DNA of 27,674 nucleotides. Origin: Phytohabitans sp036906915. Its GTDB lineage: Bacteria; Actinomycetota; Actinomycetes; Mycobacteriales; Micromonosporaceae. The notes beneath the pieces were generated by a model. That model was given only the letters and a program-made list of their open reading frames with translations, made no database searches and was not told the origin of the DNA. The translations under genes and the position numbers were made by a program. Below are positions 1 to 12,000 of this stretch, piece by piece (the first letter of the stretch is position 1; every line of letters begins with the position of its first letter). The DNA lies in contig NZ_JBAKHX010000095.1 of NCBI RefSeq assembly GCF_036906915.1, positions 1 to 27,674 on the forward strand, written 5' to 3'.

Positions 1-3000
1 GCCCGCTCCGGCCGGCGCCGCGTCCAGCCGCTCGGCGGCGCGTCGGTCCGCCGCCGCCACCCGGGCCGCCCGCTCCCGCGGGTCGTCGAAGCGGCGCAGG
101 ATCGACCGCAGGTCGGGCGCCACCCAACCCGGCTCGGCACCGCCCGCCGCCCCGGGCGCCGCCCCCATCTCCTCCCGCAGCGCCCGCCCGTCGGCGATCA
201 GGGCGTCCACATCGGAGCCCTCGGCGGCCGTGTCGATCTGGTACGCGATGACCCGCGCCTCGACCTCGTGCGGTACCCGCTCCGGATCCGCGCCGCGGGC
301 CACCGGTCCGGCCAGCTTGTGCCCGATCTCGTGCGGGATCGCGCGGTCGATCACCGCGTCCGACGCGAGGTTCGACACCTCGACCACGAACGGGGCCTCG
401 CCGGTGCCCGTGCCGGTCTCGATCATGGCGACCGGCGGCGGGCGCTCCGGACCGCCCCGGGCGGCCAGTTCCTCCGGTGGCACCGCGCGCACGAGGAAGT
501 GCAGGTCGCTGTCGATCACGATCTGGTCGCCGTCGACCGTCACGTCCCTCGCCCGGTCGCCGAACACCTCGACCGGGAGGCCGCCGAAGCGGGCCACCAT
601 GTACGCGGCGTCCACCGCCTCGTCCCGGCCGCGCTGGCCGAACCGCTGCTTCTCCCTGGCGAACACCGGCGGCTCCGGTGCCTCGGCGCGCCCCGACTGG
701 ACCAGCTCGCGCATCGTCCGGTCCACGGCCGCGAGCGACTCGGCCGCGGTGGACAGGATGTTCGTCAGCTCCAGCCAGAGCCGCATCTCGGCGGCCCTGC
801 TGTCCATGAACTCCACCCGCCGCAGGAACGCCAGCTCGCCGGCCGCCTTGACGATCCGGTCCAGCCGGGCCACGACGTCCCCCATGGACCTGCCGCGCTG
901 GAGCGCCGCGACAAAGGCCCGTATCGCGTCGTCCACCGCTTCCGGGCCGGCGCCGATCTCAGCGAGGTGGACGACCATGGCCTCGTGCCAGGTAACCCGC
1001 AGCTCGGCCAGGTACGCCAGCAGCAGCGGCACCTGCCGGCCGTCCAGCACGGTGTCGAACGCGGCGTCGGCGGCGACCATGGCCGCGAGCGCGTCGTCGA
1101 TCGCGGTGCGGGCGTCACCGAGTTCCCGCTGGCGCGCGATCGCGTCGTTCCACGTCGCCACCAGCTGCCCGTACCCGCGTACCACCTCCTCGGTCAGGCC
1201 GGCGCGCACGGCCGCGCGGTCGCGGCCGGAGCGGGCGGCGTGGTGGCGCCGTTCATGCTCGGCCGCCTCGACCTCGTGGGCGGCCGCCGCCCGCTCGGCG
1301 GCCCGGGCGCGCTCCTCCAACCGGGCCGCGTCCGCCCGCGGGCCGGCCGCCCCGGCCTCGTCTCCGGCCGCCTCGCGCTCCTGCGCGGCCCGGACCCGGT
1401 CCCGCCGCTCCCGCCACGCACGATCCGCCGCGGCGCGCTGGTCGGCGCCGCGCCGGGCGGCGGCCCGCCAGCGCGTCAGATGCCCGTCCCCCGCGCCCGC
1501 GATATCCGGGTGGGCGAGCCACGGCACCGATTCCACCAGCATCGCGGCCTCGTCGGCCAGGGCGTCGAGCAGCGCGCGGCGCTCCGCGAAGCGCTCGGCC
1601 AGCTCGGCCTCGAGCCGCCGCCGCGCCGGCTCGGCCGCGACCCGGGCGGCGCGCTTGCGATCGGCCCGCGCTCCGCTCGCCAGGTGTTCCTCCCGGGACG
1701 CCTGGCTGTCCGCCTGCCACTCCCGCGCCAGCTCGTGAGCCCGGTCGGCGAACCGCCTCGCGGCGAGCTCCTGGTCGTACGCCCGCAGCAGGGCGTCCGC
1801 GGCCTCCTCCCGGGTCAGCGAAGCGGGCTCCTCGTCGACGCCGGACAGGTCGTAGTGGTGGGCCGCGAGCCCGGCGAAGTGCCCCGCGATCCGGACCCGG
1901 ACGGCGGTGGCGGCGAAGTCCATCTCGGCCACGCGGTGGTCGTCCACCGCCTGGCGCAGGGTGCGTTCCTCGAGCAGCCGGTTGCCCTGGTCGCCGACGG
2001 CGTCCTCGGCCCGCGTCCCGGCCATGCGAATGTCGTCCGTGGTGTCCGCGAGCCGCCCGACCGCCCGCTGGAGCCGGGCGGCCGCCCGGTCGAGCTCCGG
2101 CAGCGCGGCGTCGTACGCCTCCGGCACGGCGTGCCGGTTGCGCAGTCCCCGCGGCGCATCCGGGATCGGTACCGGCACCCGCTGCCCGTCCACCACCAGC
2201 GCCTCGACATGGTTGACCCGCTCGGCGAAGCCCGACCCGAGCAGCTGCTCCGGTGAGGGGGCCGGGGCGTGCGGGGGCAGCAGGTATCGCACGCCGGTCT
2301 CGTCGTGGGCCACTGTCAGCAGCGTGAACGTGCCGTCCGGGCGGACCAGTACGAGCGAGGCGTACGCGAACCGGCCGCCGTCGCTGACCAGGCCGGCGAC
2401 CGTGTCCAATGCGGACCGTACGGCGTCGGCCCGCTCGGCGGGCTCCAGCGGGCTCGCGCCGGCCAGCAGGGTCTGGTAGCGCGCGCCGCTGATCCGCTCG
2501 ATCGCCTCCGGCTCGTCGACCGCTGGGCCGCCTTCCCGGTACGCCGTCGCGACCTGCGGCACCTTCAGGAGCCAGGCGCTGGCGAACGCCGCGTGCGCGT
2601 CCGCCGGGTCGGGTGACGGGCTCAGCGCCCGGATCAGGTCACCGTCCAGTATCGACGGACGGGTGTACATCGGCCAGACGCTCTCCAGCGCCCGCTGGGC
2701 CAGCAGCGGCAATGCCGGCGCCTCCGGCTCGTCGCCCGCCAGACCGGCGACGGCCACGTCGATCCACTCCAGGATCTCCTCGTGCCGGGCCAGCGCCGCG
2801 TCCCGCCGCGCCTCCGCCGCGCCCGCGTCCGCCAGCAGCCGCTCGGCCCGTGCCGCCTCCGTCCCGGCGTCGCGGGCCATCCGCTGCGCCGTCGCCCGTA
2901 CATCGGGCAGGTCCGGGTCGGCGCCGTGCAGCGCGTCGGCCTTGCGGTGCAGGCGCTCGGCCTGGGCGGCGAGCCGGGCCGCGCCGGCCTCGGCCTGCGC

Positions 3001-6000
3001 CGCCTCGACCCACAGCGCGGCCGCCCGGTCGGCTGATCGGGCCGCCTCCTGCCGGGCCGTGTCGGCGTCCGCGCGCTCGTCCGCGACGGTACGGCCGTCC
3101 CGCGTCGGCGCCTGATCCAGCCGCTGGATCGCCTCCCGCTCGGCGGCCGCGTCCCGGGCGGCCCGCTCCGGCGCGTTGTCCAGGCCGCGCAGGATCGTCC
3201 GCAGGTCGGAGGCCAGCCACCCCGGTTCGGCGGCGTCGCCCTCGGTGGGTACCAGCGCCATCTCCGCCCGCAGCCCACGCCCGTCGGCGATCAGAGCGTC
3301 CACTTCGGACGTTTCGTCCGCCATCGCCGCCTGGTCGACCTGGTGTTGGATCACGCGCAGCTCGACGGTGCGCGGATAGCGTTCCGGGTCGGCGCCGCGG
3401 GACACGTCCGGCGCCACCTTGTGCGCGATCTCGTGCGGCGCGGCCCGGTCCACCGCCGCGTCCGGCGCCAGCGCCGACACCTCCAGCAGGTACGGGTCGG
3501 CCGCGGTGCCGCTGCCCGTGCGGATCCTGGCCACGACACCCTCGGGCAGGACCGGCGCCGCCCGGTGCGTGAAATGGAGCGTGGTGCCGTCCGGCCGGAT
3601 CACGGTGGAGTGCAGGTCGTCGTCGGAGACCTCCACCTCGACCACCTCGCCGCCGAACACGGCCTCCGGGATCATCCGCAGCCGCTCGCCGATGTACGCG
3701 TCGTCGATCGGCTCACTCCGGCCCACCTGCACGAAACGGCCATCGGGAATCTCCCGGGCGTGCACCGTCCCCTGCCGCGTCGCGTCGATCACGGCCCGCA
3801 CGTCCGCCGGGAACCGATGGCGGGCGCCCGCCCACGCCGCGTCGCCCGCCTCCCCCGCGGCGTATCCGTACGCCTCCAGCGTCAGGGTGAGGCGGTGGGA
3901 CAGCACCGCCGTACCGGACGCCGCCAGCGATCGGGCCAGCACGGTCAGGTCGGCGTCCCGGACCGCCCGCAACTCGGCGACCGGCCGGTGCCTGTGGTTC
4001 GGGGGGCCCACCTCACGCGCGTGGATGACGGCGAGGGCGCGGGCGAGTCCCCGGCGCTGGTCCAGCCACCAGCCGATCCGGTCCGGCACGGTGATCCGGT
4101 GGTTGACCGGGCCGCCCGGCTGGTTCAGGTCGTCCGGGCGGATCTGGATCACGGCCACCTCGCCGTCTGGCAGCTCCGCGGCGTCGAAGGCGACGGTGAC
4201 CTCCCGCCCGCCCGACAGCACCAGCCGGAGCGCGCCATCGTCCACAGAGGCATCCTCGAACAGCTCCGGCAGCGTGGCGGCGACCTCCGCGGCGCGCCTG
4301 GCCGCCCGTACGCGGGCCGCCTCCGTGTCCACGAGGCGGCGCGGTACGAAGTTCCGCCGCGGTACCGGGTTGCCGTACCGGTCCACGGCTCGGGGAGCGG
4401 GCGCGCGGCGGGGACGGGCGGCGGCCCCGGGCGCCGCCGGGATGGCGTCGCGGCGCGCGCTGGCGATGAAGTCCCGCAGGTCGGCTGGGAAGCGGCCGGC
4501 ATCGACCAGCCAGCGCCGGTCCGCCCCGGCCTGGCCGTGCCGGTACCCGTGGTGGTCGATGGCCTCGCTGAACAACCCTTCCACCATGGCGACGCCGGAC
4601 CTGGCCGCCCGGCCGAGAATGGTCAGGTCGGCGACCCGGCGCTGCTGGTGGACGTCGGCGCCGGTTTGGTGCGCGTACACGGTCGCGAGGGCCTGGCCGA
4701 TCAGCCGGCGCAGGCCGAGGCCCCGCAGGGCGACGGTCCGGGCGTCCACGGTGACCCGGTGCCTGTCCGGCGGGTACGTCACGGCGCTGCCGTCCGGCCG
4801 GTTCAGCTCCGCGGGCCTGACCTCCACGGTCGCCGCCTCGCCCGCCGGCAGTTCGCCGGTCCTCAGCGCCACGGTCACCCGCCCGCCGTGGGTGAGCGTG
4901 AGCGTCACGTCCGAGGTCACCGCGTCATGACTGGCCGACGAGAACAGGTTCGGCAGCTCTCCGGCGACAGCCGCGACCCGCTCGCCGAGATCCTCGAACA
5001 GCGCGGCCGGATCCACTGCGCCGGGGCTTCGGGCGAGCCCCGGAACCGCCGGTACGGTCAACGGCGCTACCGCCAGCGGGCCTACGATCTGGGCGTCGCG
5101 GATCCGCTCCGTCAGCGCCAGCAGCCGGTTCAGCTCGTCGTGGTATTCGGCCAGGTGGGTGATCCGGTCGGTGACCTGGGCCTGGTTGTGCAGGGTGGGC
5201 CAGTCGTACCGGTTGAGGAGCTGGCGGAGCATGTGCAGGCGCACACCGTTGGTCTGGTCGACGAATTGGCCCACCGCGCCGGTCGCGGCCATCTTCGCCG
5301 CGGCCGCCTCGGCGATGTACTGCGCCATCGGGTTGGCTTGCTGCATCGCGAAGTAGCCCATCGAGCCACCGGCGACGCCGTCGGTCATCAGGATGCGGCG
5401 CAGGACCGTCAGGAGCGCCGCGCGGCCGTCCGGCCGGTCGGCGTACAGCTCCAGTTCCTCGGTCAGGCGATCGCGCATCTGCTCGATGAGGCTCTTGCGG
5501 GTGGCCGCGTAATCGCGGTCGCCGATCGTCCTCCGGTCCGGTACGACCAGGTGCAGGTCACCGTAGCCGCCGCTCTCCTGCCGGACGATCCGCACCTCGT
5601 CGGTCCGGTCGTGGGACACCACCACGACCACCGGGTCGACTCCCCGGCGCGGCTTGCCGCTCTTTTCCGTCGGCGTGTACCCGTAGGCGCCCGCCGAGAT
5701 CCTCGTGACCTCGTAGCCCTTGATCTTCAGGCGGTGCAGGACGGCGTCGTCCGTCCACTTGGCCATCTCCCGGTCCGTATAGGACAGTTCGTCGATCGTG
5801 TCCAGGGCGTACGCGCGCTGCGCCGGCGTTGCCGCCGGGTTCCGGAGAATCTCGTTCAGCCGGTGCAGGAGCAGGTCGCGCTGGGCGTCGGTGGCAGCCG
5901 TGGTGTCCGCCACCGCGCGCTCCAGGTCGGCGCGCCGGTTCTCCTGCGGCGTCTCGGCCCGCAGATCGGCGGCGGTCTTGTAGGCCGACTTCCACCTCTC

Positions 6001-9000
6001 CTGCAGCCGGCCGGCCTGCGCCTGGGCCAGGGTCAGCCCGGCGGCGATGGCCGCCATGAACGCCTTACCGGGATCGTGTGTGGCCTCCAGGGCGCGCAGG
6101 CCGGTGTAGGCGGCGGGCGTGCCGTACTTCGCCATGGCGTCGAGCAGCCGCGGACCGAACGCCTCGTACTGCAGCTTGACCTGGTCGCGGATCCTGGCCA
6201 GCTCGGCGACGACGATCCGGTCGATCTCGGTGTCCGCCGGCGGCTCGCCGGGGTCAGCGGGCCCGGACGGCCGGGTACCGGGATGCGGATTGGCCGGGTT
6301 CGCCGGATCGCGCTCGTGCGCCCGCAGCGCCCGCTCCCACCTGCGCAGTTCCCGCTCGTACCTGTGCCGGGCCCGCTCCGTCTCGCGGTACCAGCCGGCC
6401 TTGGCCAGCTCGGCGGGCGTCGCCTGGCCGGCGTAGACGATCAGGAACACGTTCGGCGCCACCGGCACGACCGTCCCGGCGCGCAGCGACTCGGAGTGGT
6501 CGGCCAGCAGGCCAACCCGGACCCGCTGCTTGTGCATGGTGAACGTCCGGATCTGCACCGGGACGACCGCGTGCTGCTGCTCCCACTCCTCGAAGCGCTC
6601 CAGCAGCCTTTCCCGGTCGGCGCTGGACAGATCCTGGAACCTGGCCAGCTCCTTTCGCAGGCTCTCCGCCTCCACCGCCGTCAGGTGCTCGAACGCCTGC
6701 ACCTCGGACAGCGTGTCCGGGTCGTGTAGGTAGGGCAGCCGCTCGTCCCCCTCCAGGCCCTGCAGCTCCATCAGGTACAGGAAGTGGCGCAGCTCGTCCA
6801 GGAACTGGACCCGCTCCAGCAGCACCGGCCGCCCGAAGCCGGCCAGCCACTGGACCTCCCGCAGCACGTCGACGGCGACGAGCCGCTGCGCCGGATCCAT
6901 CTGCTCGAAGTCGGCCAGCATCGGGAAGTCCTCGAGAACGTCGAGCAACTTCCGCACCTCGCCGGGGTGCTCCCGCCCGAAGATCACTACCCGGCGCAAC
7001 TGGCGGATGGCCTCGAACTGCCGCGCCCGCTCGGAGAACCGGGCGAGCCGGAACGCGGACACCTCCTGGGACAGCGCCATCGCGTCCAGCGCCAGCAGCT
7101 GCTCGGCGGTGCTCAGCTCCTCGAAGGCGACCAGCTCAACGAAGAGGCGCATGTCGGCCAGCGCCAACTGTTTCGCGGGTCCGCTGAGGGCATCGAACGC
7201 CACGTAGTCGGCCGGCGGCTCCTTGCCGGTGATCGCGGCGATCCGCTCGGCCGTCGTCTTCTTCTTGAACTCCTGGTACTTCTCCGCCCCGCCCAGATCG
7301 CGCAGCTGCCGGCTGAGCTGCTGCGCCTCGAACGCCTTCAGCCGCAGCATCCGGTTGATGTCGCGTACCAGAGCCGCGCGCGCGGCCTCCGGCAGGTGGT
7401 TGAAGGTACGCAGCTCCGCCGCGCCGTCCATGGGATCGAAGGCGGGGGCGAAGAACTCCAGCTTGCCCGCGAGCGTCCGCTCCTTCAGCGGCTCCAGCTC
7501 GGTGACCGACCGCCAGGCGTCGGAGGCGTCCAGCTTGATCGGATCGTCCCGCTTCCCGCCCTCGCTCTCCAGGACCATGCCGGCGAGCGTGGTGCGTACC
7601 GACGGCAGGTCGAACCGCTCGTCGGCCGGCGGGTCGGTGGGCCGCCGATGCCGCTCGCCGGGAGCCTTGACCGCCCCTCGGCTGACCGTCTGGGCCGCCT
7701 CGCGGAGGAACGTCGTCACCTTGCCCGCCGGGCCGGACGGAGCGAGCAGGCCGGCGGGGCCCAGGACCTGCTCGTCGCGGTGCTTCTGGTTGGCCAGCCG
7801 CCCGGCCACCTTCGCCTCACGAACCCGCTGCGAGTACCACTGGTGCACACCTCGCCGTACCCGGTCGGTCATCTCCGCGAGGTAGTTGGGCAACGCGATG
7901 AACACGCTGCTCCGGGTGGTCGTCAGCGCGTGGTCCACGGTGCCCGGCGGTGGCGGCTGCGGCGCTGTCGGCTGCGGCGCTGGGTGGCCGACCGCGCTGT
8001 CGGCTCCCCGGCTGAGCGGCCGGGCGCTCGAGGCCCCGGTGGTCTGGGCGGCGCCCATGCCTTCGTCCACCCACGGGGTGGTCCGTCGCGCCTCTATCCA
8101 CGTCGGGTCGATGGTCTTCAGTACGGCCTTGCGGAGGTTCCCGAGGTAGGTCTTGACCGCGCTGTCGTACTCCTCGGCCAGTTCCTCGTCGTACCGGTCC
8201 CGCGCCTCCTGGTACCGGGTGCGGGTCAGCTCGTCGGCGTCCCGGGGCGGCCGCGCCGGCGGCAGCTTCCCGTCCCGGCGCTTCTCCGCGGCGTACTCGG
8301 CCAGGTCGCGCTCGTACTTCGCCAGCAGCTCCCGGTACGCCGGCAGGTCCCGGTGGTACCGTTCCAGCTCCTTCCGGTACCGAGCCAGCTTCGCCGAGTG
8401 CCGGGCGAGGTCCTTGCGATACTGCTTCATCTGCGCCGGGAACCGGGCCATGGCCTCCCGATACAGCCTCATGGTCACGGCGTCGGCGCCCTCTTCTGGC
8501 CGCAGCGGCCGCGGGGGCGGTAGCGGTACCGGCGGCCGCTGCGGCATCTCCAGCTTCTCCGGCCGTGCCCGGCCGGGCCGCTTCAGCCGGTTGGGGTCGA
8601 CGCGGATCTGGATGTGGTCGGGCTCGGGCATCGGCGCCCGCTCCCAGAACTTCTTCTCGTCCGAGTTGAAGTCGGGCACGAACACGATGTGCACCTGGAC
8701 GCGCCACCGGTTCAGGCCGGCCCGCCCGGACACCTCGTACTGCGCGTCGAACCGCTCGCGCCCGTACTCGTGCTCGCCCCGCACGAAGCTGATCGGGTGT
8801 GACCGCAGCGACCGGCGCTGCGACCGGCGCAGCGGTCCGGCCGTCGTCTGGAATACCAGGGCCTCGCCGTCGATGGCCTCGTGCAGCTCCAGGCGGAGCT
8901 GCTCGCGCGCCTGGTCGTCCAGGAGCCGGCGCTGCTGGCTCGGCGGCAGCGTGACCCGGTCCGGGTCCTGCCGCTCGGCCGTCAGGCCCGCAGCGGTCTC

Positions 9001-12000
9001 CGGCCGCTTGGTAGGCAGCCCTTGCATGCCCCGCTCGATGGCGCGGCGGATGACCCGGCCGCGCTGGGCCGGGTCGACCGTGGCCGGGTCACCGGCGCCG
9101 TCCGGTGCACCGGCGCGGTCCGGATCGTCCGGGTCGGGCGCGCCGAGTTGGCCAAGGTCGACCCGGATCAGGATGTGCTCGCGGTCGGAGCCGGCGAGCC
9201 GCTCCACCGCCTCCGGCTCGGTACCGATACCGCGGCCGAGCTGAACGTGTATCCGTACGGTCTGCCGCGCGTGGTCGTCGCGGTTGAGCCCGTGCCAGCC
9301 CGGCAGGTCGAACTGGGCGTCGAACTTCCGGTCCTTGTGCTCATGGGCGCCGCCGACCGCGGCGATCGGGCGGGAGCCGAACAGCCGCTGGCCCACCAGG
9401 GCGTCTCGCAGTGGCTCCGCGGCGCGCGTCAGCTTCTTCGTGCCGGTATCGGCGGGTTTTGCCGCCTCCTCCTCTGGCGACTCGACCAGCTCGGGCACCT
9501 TGACCTTTTCGCCGGTGGCGTCCTTCACCGCCTTCTCGGTGCCGTCCAGCGCCTCCTGCGTCTCCGCGACACTGCGCTGGTGGTGGCGGACCATCCGGTC
9601 GTCCCAGTCCGCCCGCAGCAGGCTCGCGACGGCGACGTCGTCGTTCGTGGCGGGCTGGTCGCGCGCCTGGCCGAGCGTGCTGGCCGCCGCGCTGACCGCC
9701 GTGCGCACCACGGCGTCGGGCACGTTGAGCAAGCCGGCCACCTCAGGGACGGCGGGCGCTACGCGCACGACCGCCCCCGCGTTGCCCTCCACCGTGCCCG
9801 CCGCCGGCGACGGGGTCGACATCACCAGGTGGGCGCGCACCTTCCGCATCGTCTCGACGGTGTCCGCCGCCGCCTCGACCAGATCGTCCTCGGTGATGTT
9901 TCGGCCCAGCCGGTACACCAGGTCGAAGCTTTCGAGGTAGGCCTCGAGCCAGGTCTCGAAGCCCGCCGGAAGCCCGCGTTTGGGATCGACCTCGACCGTC
10001 TCCGGGCGCAGCCGCACCAGCCATGGACGGCGTGTGAGCCGCTCCGGGCGGCTCGGCGGCTCAGCGAACCGCATCAGGTACTCGGGATGCCAGTGCTTCC
10101 CCGTCGGGTCCCGCCGGAAGCCCAGGAACTTCGCCGTGATCGGATCGCCGGACATGTCCGGTCCGCTCGGCTCAATCTCCTCCAGCCGCACCTGGTACCC
10201 GCGCCGCAGGCCCTTGATCTGCCCGAATCTCGGCCGGACCGTCCAGGACGGCCCGGCCACCGGACCGGCCCCCTCGACCAGCCGGACCTGCCGCTCCTGC
10301 CCAACCATGTCGGGGTCGGACGACTCCGTGACGCGCAGCCGGTACTCGGGATGCCAGGCGCCCGTGACGGGATCGCGAGCGAGGCGGATGAACTCGCCGG
10401 TGAAGCGGGTGCTCGAAGCGTTGGCGTCGCTGACCACGATCCGCGCCCCGCTCTTCAGCTCGCGGGCCTGCATTTCGCGGATCAGCTCGATCCGCTCGCG
10501 CATCTCCCCCTGCCCCGCCGAGTCCAGCGCCCCGGCGACCTGTTTCCACAACGCGTCCGCGCCGGGATGACCGGCACCCAGCCGCACCTCCTCGGCGTCG
10601 AGCCAGCGCCGCACGTCGCCACTTCCGCCATCGACGGCCGCCGCGGCCGCGGCCAGCCCACCGGCCTGGCGGAAGGCGTCGAGCCACTCGGCGCGGTGCA
10701 CCACCCCGGTCCGGGTCACCACCCGGTCCGGGTCGCGGGCCTGCTCCGCGCGGACCTGTTCGACCTGTTCGCGTACCTGCCGCCGGCCCGCCGAGTCCAG
10801 CCCCGCGGCGACCAGTTCCCATCGCTTCTCCGCCTCCGGGAAGCCCGCGCCCAGTCGCACGTCGTCGGCGTCGAGCCACCGCCGCATGTCGTTTGGCCGC
10901 ATCAGGAACAGGTCGTCGATCGCCCCACTGTCGTGGAAGTCCCGGTACCACTCGTAGGGGTTGCCCGCGGTGCTCGTGATGCCGCTCAGGGTCAGCTCAC
11001 GGTGGATGGCGATCAGCGCCCGGCTTTCCGGGTCGGTGGGCGGCTCCTCGCGGATCTGTCCGATCCGCTCGCGCGTCTTCCGCTTGCCCGCCGCGTCCAG
11101 CGCCCCGGCGAGCAGTTCCCACTTCTCGTCCGCGCCCGGGTAACCGACGCGCAGCCGTACATCCTCGGCGTCGATCCACCGCCGGATGTCGTCCGCCTCC
11201 AGGACGAGCAGGCTCGCCCCGTCCAGCCCGCCGGCCCGCTGGAACGCCTCGAACCACTCCACGGCGGGTCCCAGCCCCAGCCACGAGCGCGGCACATGGT
11301 CGCGCTCAAGCGCGCGGTGCAGCGCGACCAGCGCCCGATCCGCGTGCGTCGTGGCCGGCTTCCGGCGCGCGGCCGCGACCCGCTTGCGGACGTTTTCCGG
11401 CAGCGCCTTGCTGGCCAGTTGCCACCTCTGCTCGGCGCCCGGATACCCGTCCCGCAGACCGGTTTCGTCGATCCACTTCGCCAGGTCGTTGTCCACGTCC
11501 GGGCCGTTCCCCCGGACCAAGGCGATTGCCTCGCCGAGCAGGCCATGGTCGTTGGGGCCGAGCCGCGATCCCGCGCCGGGCCGCGCCGCCCTGCCGGGGC
11601 GTTCCCGCCGCAGGAACCGGGTCCGCGTCGCGGGCCGCGCTTCCCGGCCGGGCCGCACGTTCGTGTGCCGCCCCAGCACGTCGGCGGGTTTGCGGCCGCC
11701 TCCGCGGCGGGCCCATGCCCGCACGCCGGTGCGCAGCGACTCCAGCTCCCGCAGCTCGTGAACGAGCATCCGGCGTACGTAGACCGTCGCCCGGTCGAGG
11801 TTCTCCGGGTCGTGCGGCACGCGCGAGTCCAGCGCGATCCGCACCGGCACGCCTTCCCGGCCCGGATCGGTCTGCGCCATCGCCGTACCGTCCAGGTCCG
11901 TCACGACCACCGGGATGTCGACCTTCTTCCCACCCCGCGGCCGGACGGTCAGCACGCCTGCCTGCGCGCCGCGGTCCTTGTCCTCCACCACCGGGCCGAC

